In this document: one piece after another, positions 1-13,496 of the stretch
How the letters are laid out: each line of letters starts with the position of its first letter
Numbering within the stretch: position 1 is the stretch's first letter
From: Botryotinia globosa
Lineage: Eukaryota; Ascomycota; Leotiomycetes; Helotiales; Sclerotiniaceae
Direction of reading: 5' to 3'
Assembly: GCA_014898425.1 (NCBI GenBank)
Contig: RCSZ01000026.1
Coordinates: 185,327 to 249,326, forward strand
Length of the DNA stretch: 64,000 nucleotides
The notes under the pieces: model-generated
Told to the model about the DNA's origin: nothing
Seen by the model: only the letters and a program-made list of their open reading frames with translations
The model's database searches: none
Made by a program: the position numbers and the translations under genes

Positions 1-2245
1 ATATAATATATATAATATAATATAAATATATATTAAATACTATTTCTTTTTAAGTAATATATAAATTCCTATTTATTTTCAAGTATATTGATAAGGATGC
101 TGATATTATAAAAGAGTATTAATTATATATAAATGAATTATTTATTTAATAAAAAAAGAGAGAAATTTAAAGAATTATAATAAATAATCATTAATTATAA
201 GGTAAATAAAACAAAAAATGCGATTTTATATCAATATAATATCAAAAACAAAATAATATTAAATATTTAGAATATTAAATGATTTTAATCAAAAAAGAAG
301 TTTTTAAATAGGTTTATAGACTCTTTTTTAATAATAAATATAAAAACTAATAATCAAATATATAAATTTAAATCATTATTCATTTATAAAATCTATAATG
401 TTTTTTATATATTTTTATTAAAATTATAATATAAGTAATTAAATATTATACATTTATTATTATTAAAAAAAAGATAATTATTTTGAATATAAAATGAAAT
501 AAATTATAGTATATAAAAAAGGGGAAAAGGCTTTCAATATTTGATTTAATAAAAAAGCTATTAGTTAGTAAAAGATATATAAAAAATCTTTTTTAATTTC
601 AATAATATAAAAAGAATATTAAAAGAATAGAATAAAAAGAAGAATTATTAATATAAAATTTGAGAAAAAAGAGAATTATAATATAATAGGATTCTATTTA
701 ATATCTAATAAGATATCATCCTTTTTATGAGATTATACTTATTTCTCTTTTTCTTATAATTATCTATTTTAACAAAAATAGAAATATAAGTTTAAATACT
801 AATATATTATATATTATTATTAAGCATATCAATTCCTATTAATATTTTTTATAAATCTTTAATATTAATTTATAAGTTTTAAAATTAATATTAACGAAAT
901 TCTTATTAAAATTAAATATATAGAATTAATATTAAATTTTTCATAATACTTTATTCTTTACAAGAATTCTTTTTAAATTAATATATAAACAATATTATAG
1001 AATTATTATTACACCAACACAATAAAAAGATTTAATAGTAGAATTAGATTTTCAATATTATTATTTTAAAAGATTTAATAATAAAAAAGGAAGTTTAAAA
1101 TCAACAATATTTTTTTTATTATTATTATATATTTCTTTTACAATTAGCAAATCAATCTTATCCTAGTTATTATCTTTGAAATTTTGGAAATTTTTTTTAA
1201 TATTATTATTATATTGATTTACTAATAATTAAGCAATTATAGTTTATAGTTTTTTGAACTAATAATTAGAATTCTTATTAATTCAATAAAGCTTTTTAGA
1301 AAAATCTATTTCATTATTAGATTTTTTATATAAACCTTCCAATTAAAATATAAAGTTTTTGAATTAAAAAAAAACTTTTTAAGGGTTTAGAATATAATAA
1401 TTGAATATTGATATACTATTAGAAATAAGCATTAGAATTTTATATTAAATAATCCAAAAAATTTATAGATAGAAAGAGAAATAAAAAAATCAAATAATAA
1501 AATATAATTAACAAATTAATAATAATTTTGTAATATATTATATATAATATACTTCGAATATTACTTTTCAATTTAAATATAATAGTTATATACAATAAAG
1601 TAATAGAAATTTAATGAAAAACCTAGAGCTCTTATTGTTTATTTTCTTATTCTTATTATAATACTTATCACCACTCAACCTGGAAGGGGAAAGAAATACT
1701 TTAAAAGATCTAATCCTATACCTTTTATATACTATATAATAAATGTAAAAAAAGAAACCCTTGGTATTTTATTGGTGACTCAATGAGATACAGGGCTTAG
1801 CAAGCCTGCTATTATTAGAAATATATTAAGCCCTATAAATACAAATATGGGAGATATAGAAACTATAAATACTACAGATACGAAGATTAGGGGTAGTATA
1901 ATCAAAACGCCTGTGAGGACTATATAAGAATATATTATAAAAATAAAAAATTCATTTTCATAATTTGAATTATTTAAAAAATAAAATTAATAATAAAGCT
2001 TAATATAATAATATTTAAAAGAGATAGGATATTCTATAATTTCAAAAATATTACTAAAATATATTTGAAATTTAAATAATAGATAATTATTATAAAATAA
2101 TAAAAATTTATAAAATACTTTATTAAATTATTAAATCAATCCAATCTATTAATTATTAAAAGATTCAGTTTCTTTATTAATTAAAACTTATAAATATCTT
2201 TTTACTTAATCTTTTTATATAAAAAAGTTTTTATACTTTTCATAT
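1..2245 (+). mobile_element. Gypsy-1 family chromovirus, second copy, part 1 (RIP-decayed)
   Basis: This stretch is a diverged direct repeat of 28200-30480: the same order of words with mostly C/T and G/A differences. In the better copy, the matching part is the end of integrase followed by a chromodomain and a long 3' region, all on the plus strand. The chromodomain counterpart here is around 480-570. The copy starts left of the window and is interrupted at 2246 by Gypsy-2; it resumes at 8846. Nonsense codons fill every frame, so no protein is possible. Confidence 0.8.
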
Positions 2246-2395
2246 TGTTAAGATACGGGTAAAGACTTATATTGTACTATAAGGGTTCTAAGTATTATAA
2301 AAGATTGAGGTTTTATTATAGGAAGTAGGGTATATTAAAAGTATACTAAGGATTTGTGCTTGAAGTACAAAGGCAATATAGTTGGTGTTGTAATA
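2246..2395 (-). repeat. Gypsy-2 left LTR (3' LTR by coding sense)
   Basis: Begins TGTTAAGATA and ends GTAATA where the other LTR has GTGACA. It has the same length (150 bp) as 8691-8840 and aligns along its full length with mainly transition differences. Confidence 0.85.
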
Positions 2396-5136
2396 ATACT
2401 CTCTCCTTAGGGCTTGCTTATTCTAAGTAAGTTAAAGTATAGAGTAATTTTATCATTTTTTGGTAAAGTTATAAAGAATCAGTTCAATATTGATTAAATG
2501 AAAACTCAAAACTTTTTGAAATAATATTAGAACAATTTAGTTTTTATTATAAGATTAAAGTAAATTGTTTTTAAGATAGTAATCAATTAACAAATTTTCT
2601 TTGGTTTATTCAATTTCTGTTTAAAAATTATTATTAATATAATAGTATCTGAGGTGGTGGGCTTTTTGAATTCAATTTATATAAGTAGATCTGGTTTGTT
2701 TAAATATATTAAATAAAATGCAATAATTATTTCTTTCTAGTTTTGGAGATTTTTAGTTAGTTATTATAATGATAAGTAATACTTTCATTTGATATGATAA
2801 TGGAAATTGTGTTCATTATAATAATCAAGAATCTCTTCGAATTTTTATTGCTCAATCTTCTTATATATTTTATTATCTCTTTCGAGAATTTGGTTTTGAT
2901 TTTTATATGATTTGATAATATTAATAATATTTTAGCTTAATAATTTTAGCGAGTAATGGAATAGTTGAAACAATGAGTTATAAAATATTAGAAAAATCTT
3001 GAAGTTAATTGGGAATTGCAGTAAACAAGCTTGTTTATAGATTTTGAGGACTTTGTAAGGGCTATCTCATTTGTTGTTATTCTTTTTTATTAAATAATTG
3101 ATTTTTATATTTTTTGTATTAATCTATACTTTATCATTTTTTTTATAAAGGAAAATATCAATTCAAGTTTTGTTAATATAATCTTTATATTTTTGAATTG
3201 ATTAGATTACAAATATTTTGAACTTAATTAGAATAAAATCAAATCTGTTTGCAATTTTGTTGGTTTTAAGAAACTCTTGTTTCCTTTGATATAATAAATT
3301 CGATAGAATTAATATAAATAATTCAATTCTAAGGTATAGGTAATAATTATAATTAGCAAAGAATAGGGATACATTAATGATTTCTGATATAATATTATTT
3401 AATACAAATTTTGTAAATAGAAGTTAATCAAATCAATCATTTTAATAGAAATTTATAAAAATATGAAGGTATTACTTTACTATAATATTAATCCTTTCTA
3501 TTTAATTATCAAACTTGGGATAAAACAAAGAAAATTGTTTTAAAATAATCAATAAACATTTGGATAAATGTTTCCAAAATTCAAAAATGAATTGAAAGCT
3601 TTTATTGGATACAATATTATCAAGAGTGTTATACAAATAATATATTTTTTTAATAAATCGATCTATAAACTTCTTTGTAAATAATTCTATTATTAATATA
3701 AAATGTTATATTTTAATTAGATGGTAAACAATTGTAATGATATATTGATATTTCTTTCTATAATATTTATTGATTGGTAACAATGTAATATAGTTGATAG
3801 AGATATCTGATTAGGGATGGAACGGTATTGGTAAGGGTTTAAGGAATCCAGATATAATGAGGTGGGAGGCTTTGATATGAAAACAAAGTTGATAAGTTTA
3901 TATAAATATCTCGATTTCTTTAGATATATTAGATTATTAATATATATAAAAGATAAGGTTAATAGTTTTGATGTAGCCTAGATATTTGATTGGTTTAATT
4001 GAATATATGTAGTATATAATTTATATGCAAAGTTTGGTAAAAGAAGAAATAAAAAGGTAGTTGTAATAAAAGATTTTATTGTTGATTAATCTACAATCTT
4101 GTAAGACTATCTGAAGATTCTTTCGAATATTTAGTAGTTAATAATGGGTAAAGAGATTTCGAAGTGTTGTATATATGATTATAATTAATTCAAATGATTT
4201 GTATGCTTTGTTAATAAGATTGTTGATTGATTTATCGATATTGGGGATGATTATATTTATCGGAGTTACAGTTAGATTTAAATCACTGTTTACTTATTGA
4301 ATAATGTTTTTAAATATAACAATATCGAATATTTATTTTGGGAGGATTGTTTGTAAACAATTCTTAATTCGGTTGTTATTAGGATTGGTGTGTATTGAAT
4401 GGTTTTCAGTTTTGTAATTTAAAGTATTGGAATGAATAATCTTGTAATCGGATTGATATATAATATAAAAATTGAATTCTGATAAGAATTCAGTCCATCT
4501 AATTTGTTATTGGTTTAATATTTTTGTTGATATAAAGTATTTGAGATTTTTATAATCAATAATAATTTCGAATAGTTTTTGAGTGCTGTATAATTTTGGT
4601 TTCTATTTTTTTAATAATTTTATAATTGTTAGAAATTCTTTATTATAAATCTTATAATTATATTTAATAATATTATATTTTGATAAGAAATATGTTATTG
4701 GATATAAATCTCCTTCATTATTATATTACAAAAGAATACTATTTGCAGTCTAATTGGAAATATTGGTTTCAATTATTGTATAATAATAATGATTAAATAT
4801 AGTAAGGACTGGGGTAGAGAAGAAAGTGTTTTTTAATATTATAAAAGTATTTTTTTATTTAGAATCCTAGCTTTATATTCTCTTCTTTTTTAAAAGGTAA
4901 TTGAAAAGCTTTACAATTTTAGAAAAATTGCGAATAAAATGTTAATAAAAATTAGCAAATTTAAAGAAACATTGGAAATCTTTGAATTTAATTAATGATT
5001 TTTAGTTGAATATAATATCGATTTTTTTTAAATCCATTTCTATATTTTTTAGAGTAATAATTAAATTAAAGTATTTGATTCTTTTTGTTTCAAACTTATA
5101 TTTATCAATATCAATTTATAATCTAATATCGATTAA

Positions 5137-5319
5137 TTATTGAATAACTTTGTGAATATATTTTTTGTAATTTGTAATATTCTTGGAGTAAATCAAAATA
5201 TTATTTAAATATGTTATACAAATCCTATCTAGAAGATCGAAGAGAATATAATTGATATAGTTTTGAAACAAGATTAATATATTGTAAAATCCGAAGAGTA
5301 TTACTAATGATTTGAACAA
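5137..5319 (-). pseudogene. Gypsy-2 reverse transcriptase fragment
   Basis: The longest open piece of the Gypsy-2 polymerase, 60 codons. It contains YLNNILIYSK, which corresponds to the Ty3/Gypsy catalytic box YLDDILIYS with both aspartates changed to asparagine. GAC/GAT to AAC/AAT is a G-to-A change, so the catalytic residues were lost by RIP-type mutation. Upstream residues (FGFYNILILFQNYIN) match the usual run before this box. No active enzyme can be made. Confidence 0.8.
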
Positions 5320-8300
5320 ATCAAAACAAATAATGAAAACAGTTTTTTATTTATAGTTTTCTACAATTCATAATTTATTAAAGATAATGATAATATCAAG
5401 TTTAATATAGATTTTAATATAATATAAAATATCAAGGGTTTTTTTAATTAGTAATAAAGGATATTGGTTTTTAATAATAATATTATTTAGATCTCAATAA
5501 TCTTAATAAATTTGAACGCTTCCTTCTAATTTAATAACTAAAAGGAATAAAGTAATTGATTGGAAATAAGATTCCTAAATGAATCCTTTATTCAGATTGT
5601 TGTTAAATCATTTATAAATAATTTAAAGTTTAGTTGAGAATATTGAATAGTTTTTATTATATAATAATTCCTTATTTAATATAACCTCGATTTTATAATT
5701 CTATAAATATTGTGATGGAAATTTATTAATAAAAAAGAATAGAAATTCTAAATATAGATTATAAAATTAAAAAAGCAGTTTATCTTGAATCTTTGATATA
5801 AAAAGAATAAATTGATTTATCTTTTTTATAAATTTATTAATATTATTATTCATTAAATCTCAATACAATTGAATAGGATTCTCGATTATCATATAATATA
5901 AATCACAAGCCTTATCTAGTTTATCCCAGAATATTTTTGTAATATAAATATTATCATTTTTATAGAATTATATAAAACTATTAGCTGTAAAGAACTTTAT
6001 ATCTTGCATTTCGAAACAAATACTTTGTATAATATCGAATAGCTTATTTGAGGAATTTAATAGCGATAATAATAATAAAAATAAAATGTTCTGATTTTAT
6101 AATGATCTCTTATACTTTCTGAAATTGATAATAAATCAAATTGAAGTTGATTTCAAGGATAAATGATTAGGGATTATTCTAGCTCGAATATCCACTTTAT
6201 TATTAATATAATGAATATAATAGAGATTTTTGTTTTTATTATTTTCAAGATTGATAGTATTAGGGTTTCTTTGGATATCCAGAGCCTTAATAGATTCGAA
6301 AATTGCTGATTAATTTCAAAATAATAAGGATTTAACTTTGAAGCTTTTGTTGATAATATTTTCTATAAAAACTGATTTCAAAATAAATTTTTATAAAAAT
6401 GATTTAGAATTGATTATAACTTTATTATTTTTTAGCAAAGTTATTTTACAACTATTAAATATATCAGGGATAATAATTATTATAATATCAATAGAATAAT
6501 AATATTTTAAATAATATATAAATACAAATTTGAATATTATTATTAACCAATTGATAATAAGATTATAGTATTGAAATTAGAGGAAACCAAGGATTAATAA
6601 ATCTATAATTAATAAAATAATAATATAAAACAAATCGATTTCTCAATAATTATTAATTTGTATATCCAGGAGTATATATCAAGAAAAGATATCAAAAGGC
6701 TTCTTATTAACTAAAAGTAGATAACAAATATAGGGGAAAGATTATATAGATATTTGGAGTTTGGAGATAATTTTTCTATCAATAAAGCTATAGCTTATAA
6801 CTTCATTATTTATAAGGCTAACAAATGGGATAGTTATATTAAATACAAGAAAGATTTTTGTTAAGATTTTAAAAGATTTGCTATTTATTATTCTAAAATA
6901 TAAAAAATCTCTAAATATAATTGATCTTTTAATTTACAAAAATAAATTTCTTATAGAGAATTTCGATTTGTAATTGTAAACTAAAATTAATCTTTTGATA
7001 TACCAAACTAGAGAATAGAGCTTCCATTTTTCTCTGAATAAATAGATCCTTTAATATACCCTTCCAAATCAAGCTTTTAAATAAGATTAAAAGGGATCGA
7101 TAAGGTATAATGTAATAATATAACTAAGAAATAATTGGTAGATGGGAAATAATTAATAAACAGGAAATGATTGGTAGGTGAAAACAGATTTTGATACAAG
7201 AAATTAATGATATTATAATAGAGTTTAGAATTCTAATATTGATTGATTACAAAAAAACAGTTAATATAAAAGTTGTATCCCATATTAACATTGATATTAT
7301 ACTTCACATTATTGATTCGTTTTTTATCACAATTGTTTTTAATATAATCTGATTTCTTATAATAAAAATAGAAATTAAGATTAAAATATTGTTCTCGAAT
7401 ATAATAAGATAGAGGGTATTGATTTTATCAAGCGGCATTCAATTATATAAAATCATTAAATAGCTTTGATATAAAGGAAATTATAATTGAAACTAACTTC
7501 CTATCGTAATACCTTGATTAATTACAACTAAAATTAATACCCTAACTCTTTTATTAATTATCAAAATGAATTTTCTCTTCTAAATCATTATAAACACCTT
7601 ACCACCAGATTATCCATACATTAATATTAATAATAAAAAGTTTATTAAAACGATTAACTAAAGTATTAATCAATTTTTGTAAAACCTTAAATTTGAAATC
7701 AATGACTTATTGTTCAACAGTTTTTCTATATCTAATAATGAATTGTTTAAATTCAATAATAAAATTATTAAATAGAGTCTTCCTTATCTTATACTTATTG
7801 TAATCTATAAAAACCTTTTATAAAAAATTAAAAGTTTGATATTATTTGTTTAACTCGTTCTAAATATTTGTTACAATACACCATCTAAAAAGTTAGAAAT
7901 CAGAATTGCATAGATTATCTATAATTGTATTGAAATATATTTAATTGTTTATATAAACTAAATTAAAAAATAAATTAATAAAGAATATAATCCATTAGAA
8001 TTCTAACTCGTTTTTATAATCTACAATTAAACAATGATTGATTACACTATAGAATACTATATACTAATCCTAACATTTTACAATATTTTACTTATCACCA
8101 CTAAACTTCCCAAAAGAAGTAAAATGTCTTCAATGAAACAGAACTTCTAGATTATTACAAATAACAATCTTTAATATCTCAATTATATCTTGCAATTCAA
8201 TAATTTATAATTAAGCTTTATTAATTTAAATATATACTACAACGGTTTGTTTTTGTAATAAAATTGTGATTGTTTCAATCGAAGTAAATACAGCTTAAAC

Positions 8301-8690
8301 AACTACAAAATATATAATATTCGAATTATAAAACAAATCTGTGAATAAGAAAACATTAGCTTTAATAGAATTGATGGTGTAATTCAAAAAAAGGAACTAT
8401 AGGGGTAGACTAGATACAACCGCTTAGTCGGCCATCTCTAGAATACTTTCATAACTATAAAACATTCTTATAGAATTCTCAATAGTAGATCAACATAAAT
8501 ATGTTTTAATGTAATCAAATAACTTTGCTAAAAAATAATAAAATTATCTATAATAAATCAATAATAAATTCAATCAACACAATCGGGTTATAACTTTAAT
8601 GAAATCAAAGTGGTTAGAGTAATTGGAGTATAATTTAAATAAATATCTTTAAAATAAAGCTATAATAGCTTTTAAATAGATAATACAAAT

Positions 8691-8840
8691 TATCAAGATA
8701 TAAGTAAAGACTTATATTATATCATAAGGATTCTAAATGCTATAAAAGATTAAGGCCCTATTATAGGAAGTAGAGCACACTAAGGGCACGCTAAGGGTTC
8801 GTGCCTGAGGCACGAAGGCAACGTAGTTGGCGCCGTGACA
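8691..8840 (-). repeat. Gypsy-2 right LTR (5' LTR by coding sense)
   Basis: A 150-bp partner of 2246-2395, starting TATCAAGATA (TG changed to TA) and ending GCCGTGACA. It is less decayed than its partner and keeps GC-rich words such as GGCACGAAGGCAACG. It is followed by the TSD CATAT. Confidence 0.85.
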
Positions 8841-8845
8841 CATAT

Positions 8846-9768
8846 ATTATTTTCCTTATCGAATTATAATATTATTATTTGTTTTTTTTTATAATACTTT
8901 TTATTAAAACAATATTATAATATATATAGGTATAATATATGAAATTAATATTAGAAATATATTAAATAAATATTAAAATGTAGACTTTTTTTTAATAATA
9001 ATAATAGCTATAGAGAGTATAAAAACTATTATCAAAATAACAAATTTTATTAATAGAAATAATAGTAATATATTTAAAATAATAAAAACAAATAGAAATG
9101 ATTAATCGTAATGAATTAATAATTAAATGTAATATAATAAATAGAATACTATTAAATAAAGCAGTAGTTATAATAAATTGTATATTAACTAGATAGGGAT
9201 ATATTATTAAAATAATTATATTATTTAGAAAAAAGAATTAATCTTATAGAATATTCAATAATCTATTAATAAAATGATGAGATATATAAAAACCATTATT
9301 GTTTACTCTTTCAATTATTTATAATATAAAAAGTATAGAAATTTCTTTTTTTATTTCATAAAAATACAGGAATATCTTTTAATTTTATTTTATAATAATT
9401 CAAACTTATTGGTGATGTAATAAAGAATTACCTTTAATTCTATAGAATATAAACAAATTATTTTTCAAGATATAAAATATAAAGGGGGAGAGTTCTATTA
9501 AGATTAAAAGGTTATAAGTTATATAAGACTATATAATAGAAAACCTTCAGGCTTATTTTATATTACAGATTTCTTTCTCTTTCAAATATTTTATAAATTC
9601 CTTTCTTTTTTGAATATTCTGAAGATTTAATCTCTTATCTTAGACGTTTATATCAAAATCAACTCACTTTCTATAAATTATATACCTTCTATAATTTAGA
9701 AGAAGTAATAAAAAGTCTTTGTGCAAAAATATATCTAAGTTGATTTATTGCTATTATCTACTCTAATA
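8846..9768 (+). mobile_element. Gypsy-1 family second copy, part 2 with 3' LTR
   Basis: Continues the copy interrupted at 2246 and aligns with 30475-31396. Its last 273 bp (9496-9768) match the 275-bp LTR at 31122-31396. The element therefore ends at 9768 and is inserted into a Copia element read on the minus strand. Confidence 0.75.
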
Positions 9769-10199
9769 GTCTAGCTATATTTAAACTAAATTTTTCGAAT
9801 TTAAAGCTTATTTTAGAGATTTCCGAAGACTTTTTACTTATTTTCTAATAGAATTTATCAAATTTGCATAATTCATATATTTCTAAATTAGATTTAACTT
9901 TATCTAATTGAATATTTTAAGATTTAATAATATAATCTTTGTTTATATATTTCAATTTTTTATAAATTAGATTTAAATCGATTTTATTCAATAATAAATT
10001 TAATTCTTGAATTGATTCTTTTTCAAATTCAAGGGTATTAATACTTTTAAAATTTTTATAATTCACCTTAAAATAAAAATACTATATAATATTTATTTAT
10101 AATACCATAGTTCGTATATTAATCTTTTTATAAATAATATCGATTTTATTTCCTGGAGGGATAATATAATTAGATCACTCTTTTTTAATTATTTTATTC

Positions 10200-11270
10200 G
10201 AATTAATAAAAATAAAGATTATTTTAAAGATATAGTACATCTTTTATAATAATACTTCTGATTTATTATTAATTAGAATAAGAATATCTCCTATACCATT
10301 AATATAAAGCTTTTCCCCATTAGTTATAATAATAGAATAATTATTTAATGATTTATAATTTATAAATTATTCTTTATTGAATGAATAATATTCTATAGTA
10401 TCTGAATCTAATATAAATTTATATTTAGATTTCATAAATTGATTGACTGAATTAATACAATAATCTACAGCTATTAATTGTTTACTAAAAATAGATTTAT
10501 TCGAATCTTTATTTGAATCTTTATTAGAATTCTTCTTCTTATTCCCTTTATTGGTTTTTAATTTAAAATACTTTATAAAGTATTTCAACTCTAAATACCC
10601 CTTTTTAAAATAATATTTGTAATAGAGAGTTTTATTAAAATTAATTTTATTAATATTTAAATTGATATTAAAATATATTCTAGTTTTTTTAGATATTGGT
10701 TTGAAAAAAAACTTATCCAGATCAATATTAACTATATTTTTAATTAATTCTTTATATTTTCGAGAAATGAAGCTATTAAAAAAACTAAAAAAACTTTTGA
10801 AAAGGAATTATACTATAAAAGTATTAAGGATATCGAATTTCATCATTTTTAGATATTTATTTAATGATTTGATTGAATTTGTATATTCATCCATTCCCTC
10901 AAAACTTATATAATTAGATTCTATTAGCCTATTTAGATATTTTTTTATTAATTCAATAAAAGATTTTTTGAATATTCTATTATTAATATCTTAAAAACTT
11001 TTAGTTGTAGTTTTGTCCTTGAATTTTTCGATTAATTCAAAACTAATTATATTTTTAATAACTTTTAATATTTTACTTTCTTTATCTTTATATTTTTTAG
11101 ACTTTTTGTTATATTTGATTAGTGAAAGAGGCTTTCTTAATTTATTCATATATAGATTTTTATTTAGTAGTGTTTTTGATTTATTGATATATCACATAAA
11201 ACCATTTACTTCAAAAAAGAACTTAGTTTTATTAAATTATTCAATAATTAGATTTGTTTTTTAAAAGTTC
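10200..11270 (-). pseudogene. Copia gag / protease relic
   Basis: Reading the minus strand gives a UBN2-type gag (NRIFKKSFIELIKKYLNRLI around 10940), then a wrecked zinc knuckle, then FILDSDTIEYYSFNKE, which corresponds to the Copia protease FILDSGATEHYSF with the catalytic D-S-G altered to D-S-D. The longest intact piece is 10367-10588 (73 codons). Many nonsense codons occur. Open stretches on the plus strand at 10662-10913 and 11013-11264 are shadows of this gag. Confidence 0.7.
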
Positions 11271-11759
11271 AGATTTGAAATTTATACCACTAGTTATTTT
11301 AGGCTTGAATTATTATTAATTTATATTTATATATATATAACTAGTTTTAGAATTGAATAAATAAATCGATTTAAAATAGATTTTAATATCGAGGATTAAA
11401 TAAATCAACCACCTCTTAAATTAGCTTTTTATTTTATTCAATATAGAATAAAGATTAAATAAACTAAAATACCTTGATATAAAAAATATTGATATATCAC
11501 CCGCTTTGGATAGTAATATAACTCAAATATATCATCTAAAGATTTAATTTATTTGCTCAATTAGATTTAACTTTAAGGATACAAATCTCAGAGTTTATTT
11601 ATAAACAATTCTATAAATAAATTTGATATAATTCGAATAGATTTATTTAATAAAATAATATTCGATAGTTTAATAACTATATATATATATAATATACAGT
11701 CTTAAATCAAACTAATTCCCTTTTTAAAGTTAATTGAAACTAATTAAACTTATAACCTA

Positions 11760-12355
11760 TTGAAAGTTAACTTTTATAATAATAAGAATAAATACTTTTA
11801 TAATAATAAGAATAAATACTTTTATAATAATAAGAATAAATACTATTATAATAATAATAAAAGATTTAATCAATTTAGACTTTAGGGATAAATCGAATAT
11901 ATAATAAGAATTGAATTGAAATCAATTTATAAAAGCTACACTAAATTGAAATAAAATTGCTTGCTTTTTCTAGGGTTTTTTTGAAGAATATTCTAAATTT
12001 ATATAATTTATAATGAAATCTAGTATATTCTATACTTATAAATAAAATCGATTTGAATCAAATCTTATAGAATCAGTTTATTCGATAAAAAGAAAGTATA
12101 ACTAATCAAATTTAATTATTTTTCCATATACTTTCATTTGATTCCATTTTATTTTATTTTATTATAAATCAATTTGATAAGAGATATAATGAAATAATTA
12201 TATAATAATATAATAATATAATAATATAATATTATAATATGGAATCATATTATATATATATTAGTTATCAATATATCTCTTATTTAGTAACATATTAATA
12301 AGTGATTTAGTAGACGTATTATGGATTTCCATAATATCTATTAATATTTTCTATA
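11760..12355 (-). repeat. Copia LTR (about 590 bp) with 24-bp minisatellite
   Basis: Reverse complement aligns with 41448-41965 over nearly its full length. Shared words include CTAGAAAAAGCAAGCAATTT and GTCTACTAAATCACTTATTA. Near its end, at about 11772-11860, a 24-bp unit (TTTTATAATAATAAGAATAA and so on) is repeated about four times, while the other copy has one unit. Exact ends are uncertain. Confidence 0.65.
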
Positions 12356-13374
12356 TTAATAATGATTTCGTTCTATATATTATTAGTAAAGTTATATATT
12401 TTCAAATTATTTGATAATTAGATAATATAATTACAAAGTATATATAAGATAAGTTTTATAAGTATTAAATTGATATATATATTAATTTATCAGAATATAT
12501 TATTTATAATATAAATATTAATTTTATTAATGTTGTTAGTCATTCGCTTAGCGTGGGATGAGCTAAGCCGGATTGGGAATAGTATTAAAATAATATTATA
12601 TTGAAAGCTTGAGTTAGTAGAATAAATAGAGTTATTATTATTGAATTGTATTATATATTCTTGTGTATATATAAAAGTGGGTACTAGAAAAAGATCTGAA
12701 TATAGAGATCCAAGTTATTTATTTATACTTTTTCCTGCTTTCTATATATAGATAATATAAGCCTATAATATATAAATAATATACTTGAAATTTTTAATTT
12801 TGTAATCGATTTTGTCAATTTTTTTTATTGATTTGTAATCAATTTTTATAATAAAGAAAAAGGAAAAATAATATTTCACAATATTGCGTTCATCATTCTG
12901 CATTTGGACTAGCTTCTATATTATATTTCAATTTTTTTAAAATAATGATTTATTATTTTGAATAAAGAACTAATAAAGGATTTCTTTTTTAATAAAAAAT
13001 TCTTTAATTTATTTTATAATAATATTCTTCTTTATATAAAGAGAATAAAGAATATAAGAAATTTTTCTTATATTATTGAATTTTTATTATTTTATTATAA
13101 TAGTAGAATTTTATTATAATAATTAGTTCCCTTAATATCATAATAATATTAAGTAATTTAATTAATATTTATTAAAAACAACAATTAAAAAGAACTTTGA
13201 GAAATATATTATTTCAATATTTATTTAAATAAAGATAGTTTTTATAAAAATTTATTATTTGATTAGTATTATTAAGAGATTTTATATATTATTATATAAA
13301 TCTTATAATATTATTTGTAAGGAAGTTTGTAGTTTGAATATTAATAGAGTTATTATATTTCAAATAGTTATAAA
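12356..13374. other. AT-rich spacer with possible solo LTR
   Basis: No gene is visible. A less decayed patch at about 12535-12900 starts TGTTGTTAGTCATTCGCTTA, carries CTTAG/CTAAG hairpin words, and ends near GCGTTCATCA. The TG...CA ends and composition suggest a solo LTR of another family, but no partner is in the window. The rest is simple AT-rich sequence, including an ATAAT run near 12205-12235. Confidence 0.35.
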
Positions 13375-13478
13375 TGTCAAGGTCACAAGATTATAAGTCA
13401 CGTGAGATCACGTGGCGGGAGACCCTCGAGCCCCTTTCATACCACGGACTCCTTCGTTTTAGAATATTTCATGAACCC
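13375..13478 (+). repeat. Gypsy-1 5' LTR, first 104 bp
   Basis: Starts TGTCAAGGTCACAAG and contains GATCACGTGGCGGGAGACCC. It is strikingly less RIP-decayed than the other copies at 31122 and 9496. It breaks off at ATGAACCC (13471-13478), and the rest of the LTR resumes after the same eight bases at 23682-23689. Confidence 0.85.
13471..13478. repeat. 8-bp target-site duplication of the 10.2-kb element, left
   Basis: ATGAACCC here and again at 23682-23689. The two copies directly flank the matching ends of the inserted element and overlap in the reconstructed Gypsy-1 LTR. Confidence 0.85.
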
Positions 13479-13496
13479 TTATCTCATCCTCAGACC
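13479..13496 (+). repeat. Left terminal inverted repeat of the 10.2-kb element
   Basis: TTATCTCA is identical to the right end read inward; the next ten bases differ only by C/T or G/A changes. Confidence 0.75.

Larger units (their letters stand above)
2246..8840 (-). mobile_element. Gypsy-2 LTR retrotransposon, nested, 6595 bp
   Basis: The element is bounded by two 150-bp LTRs (2246-2395 and 8691-8840) and flanked by a 5-bp duplication CATAT (2241-2245 and 8841-8845). The uninterrupted target is seen in the related Gypsy-1 copy near 30465-30480. Coding content is on the minus strand: a reverse transcriptase fragment at 5137-5319, and a decayed gag zinc knuckle near 7320-7385 whose final Cys survives and whose earlier Cys read Tyr. 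TGT to TAT is a G-to-A change, as RIP makes. All frames are full of stop codons. Confidence 0.85.
9769..12355 (-). mobile_element. Copia-1 fragment: 5' LTR, leader, gag and protease start
   Basis: On the minus strand the order is LTR-like sequence (about 12355 to 11760), a leader, decayed gag (about 11270 to 10600), then protease (10588 to about 10200). The rest of pol is cut off at 9769 by the Gypsy-1 family copy and would lie left of the window. The LTR is an inverted relative of 41448-41965. Confidence 0.7.
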
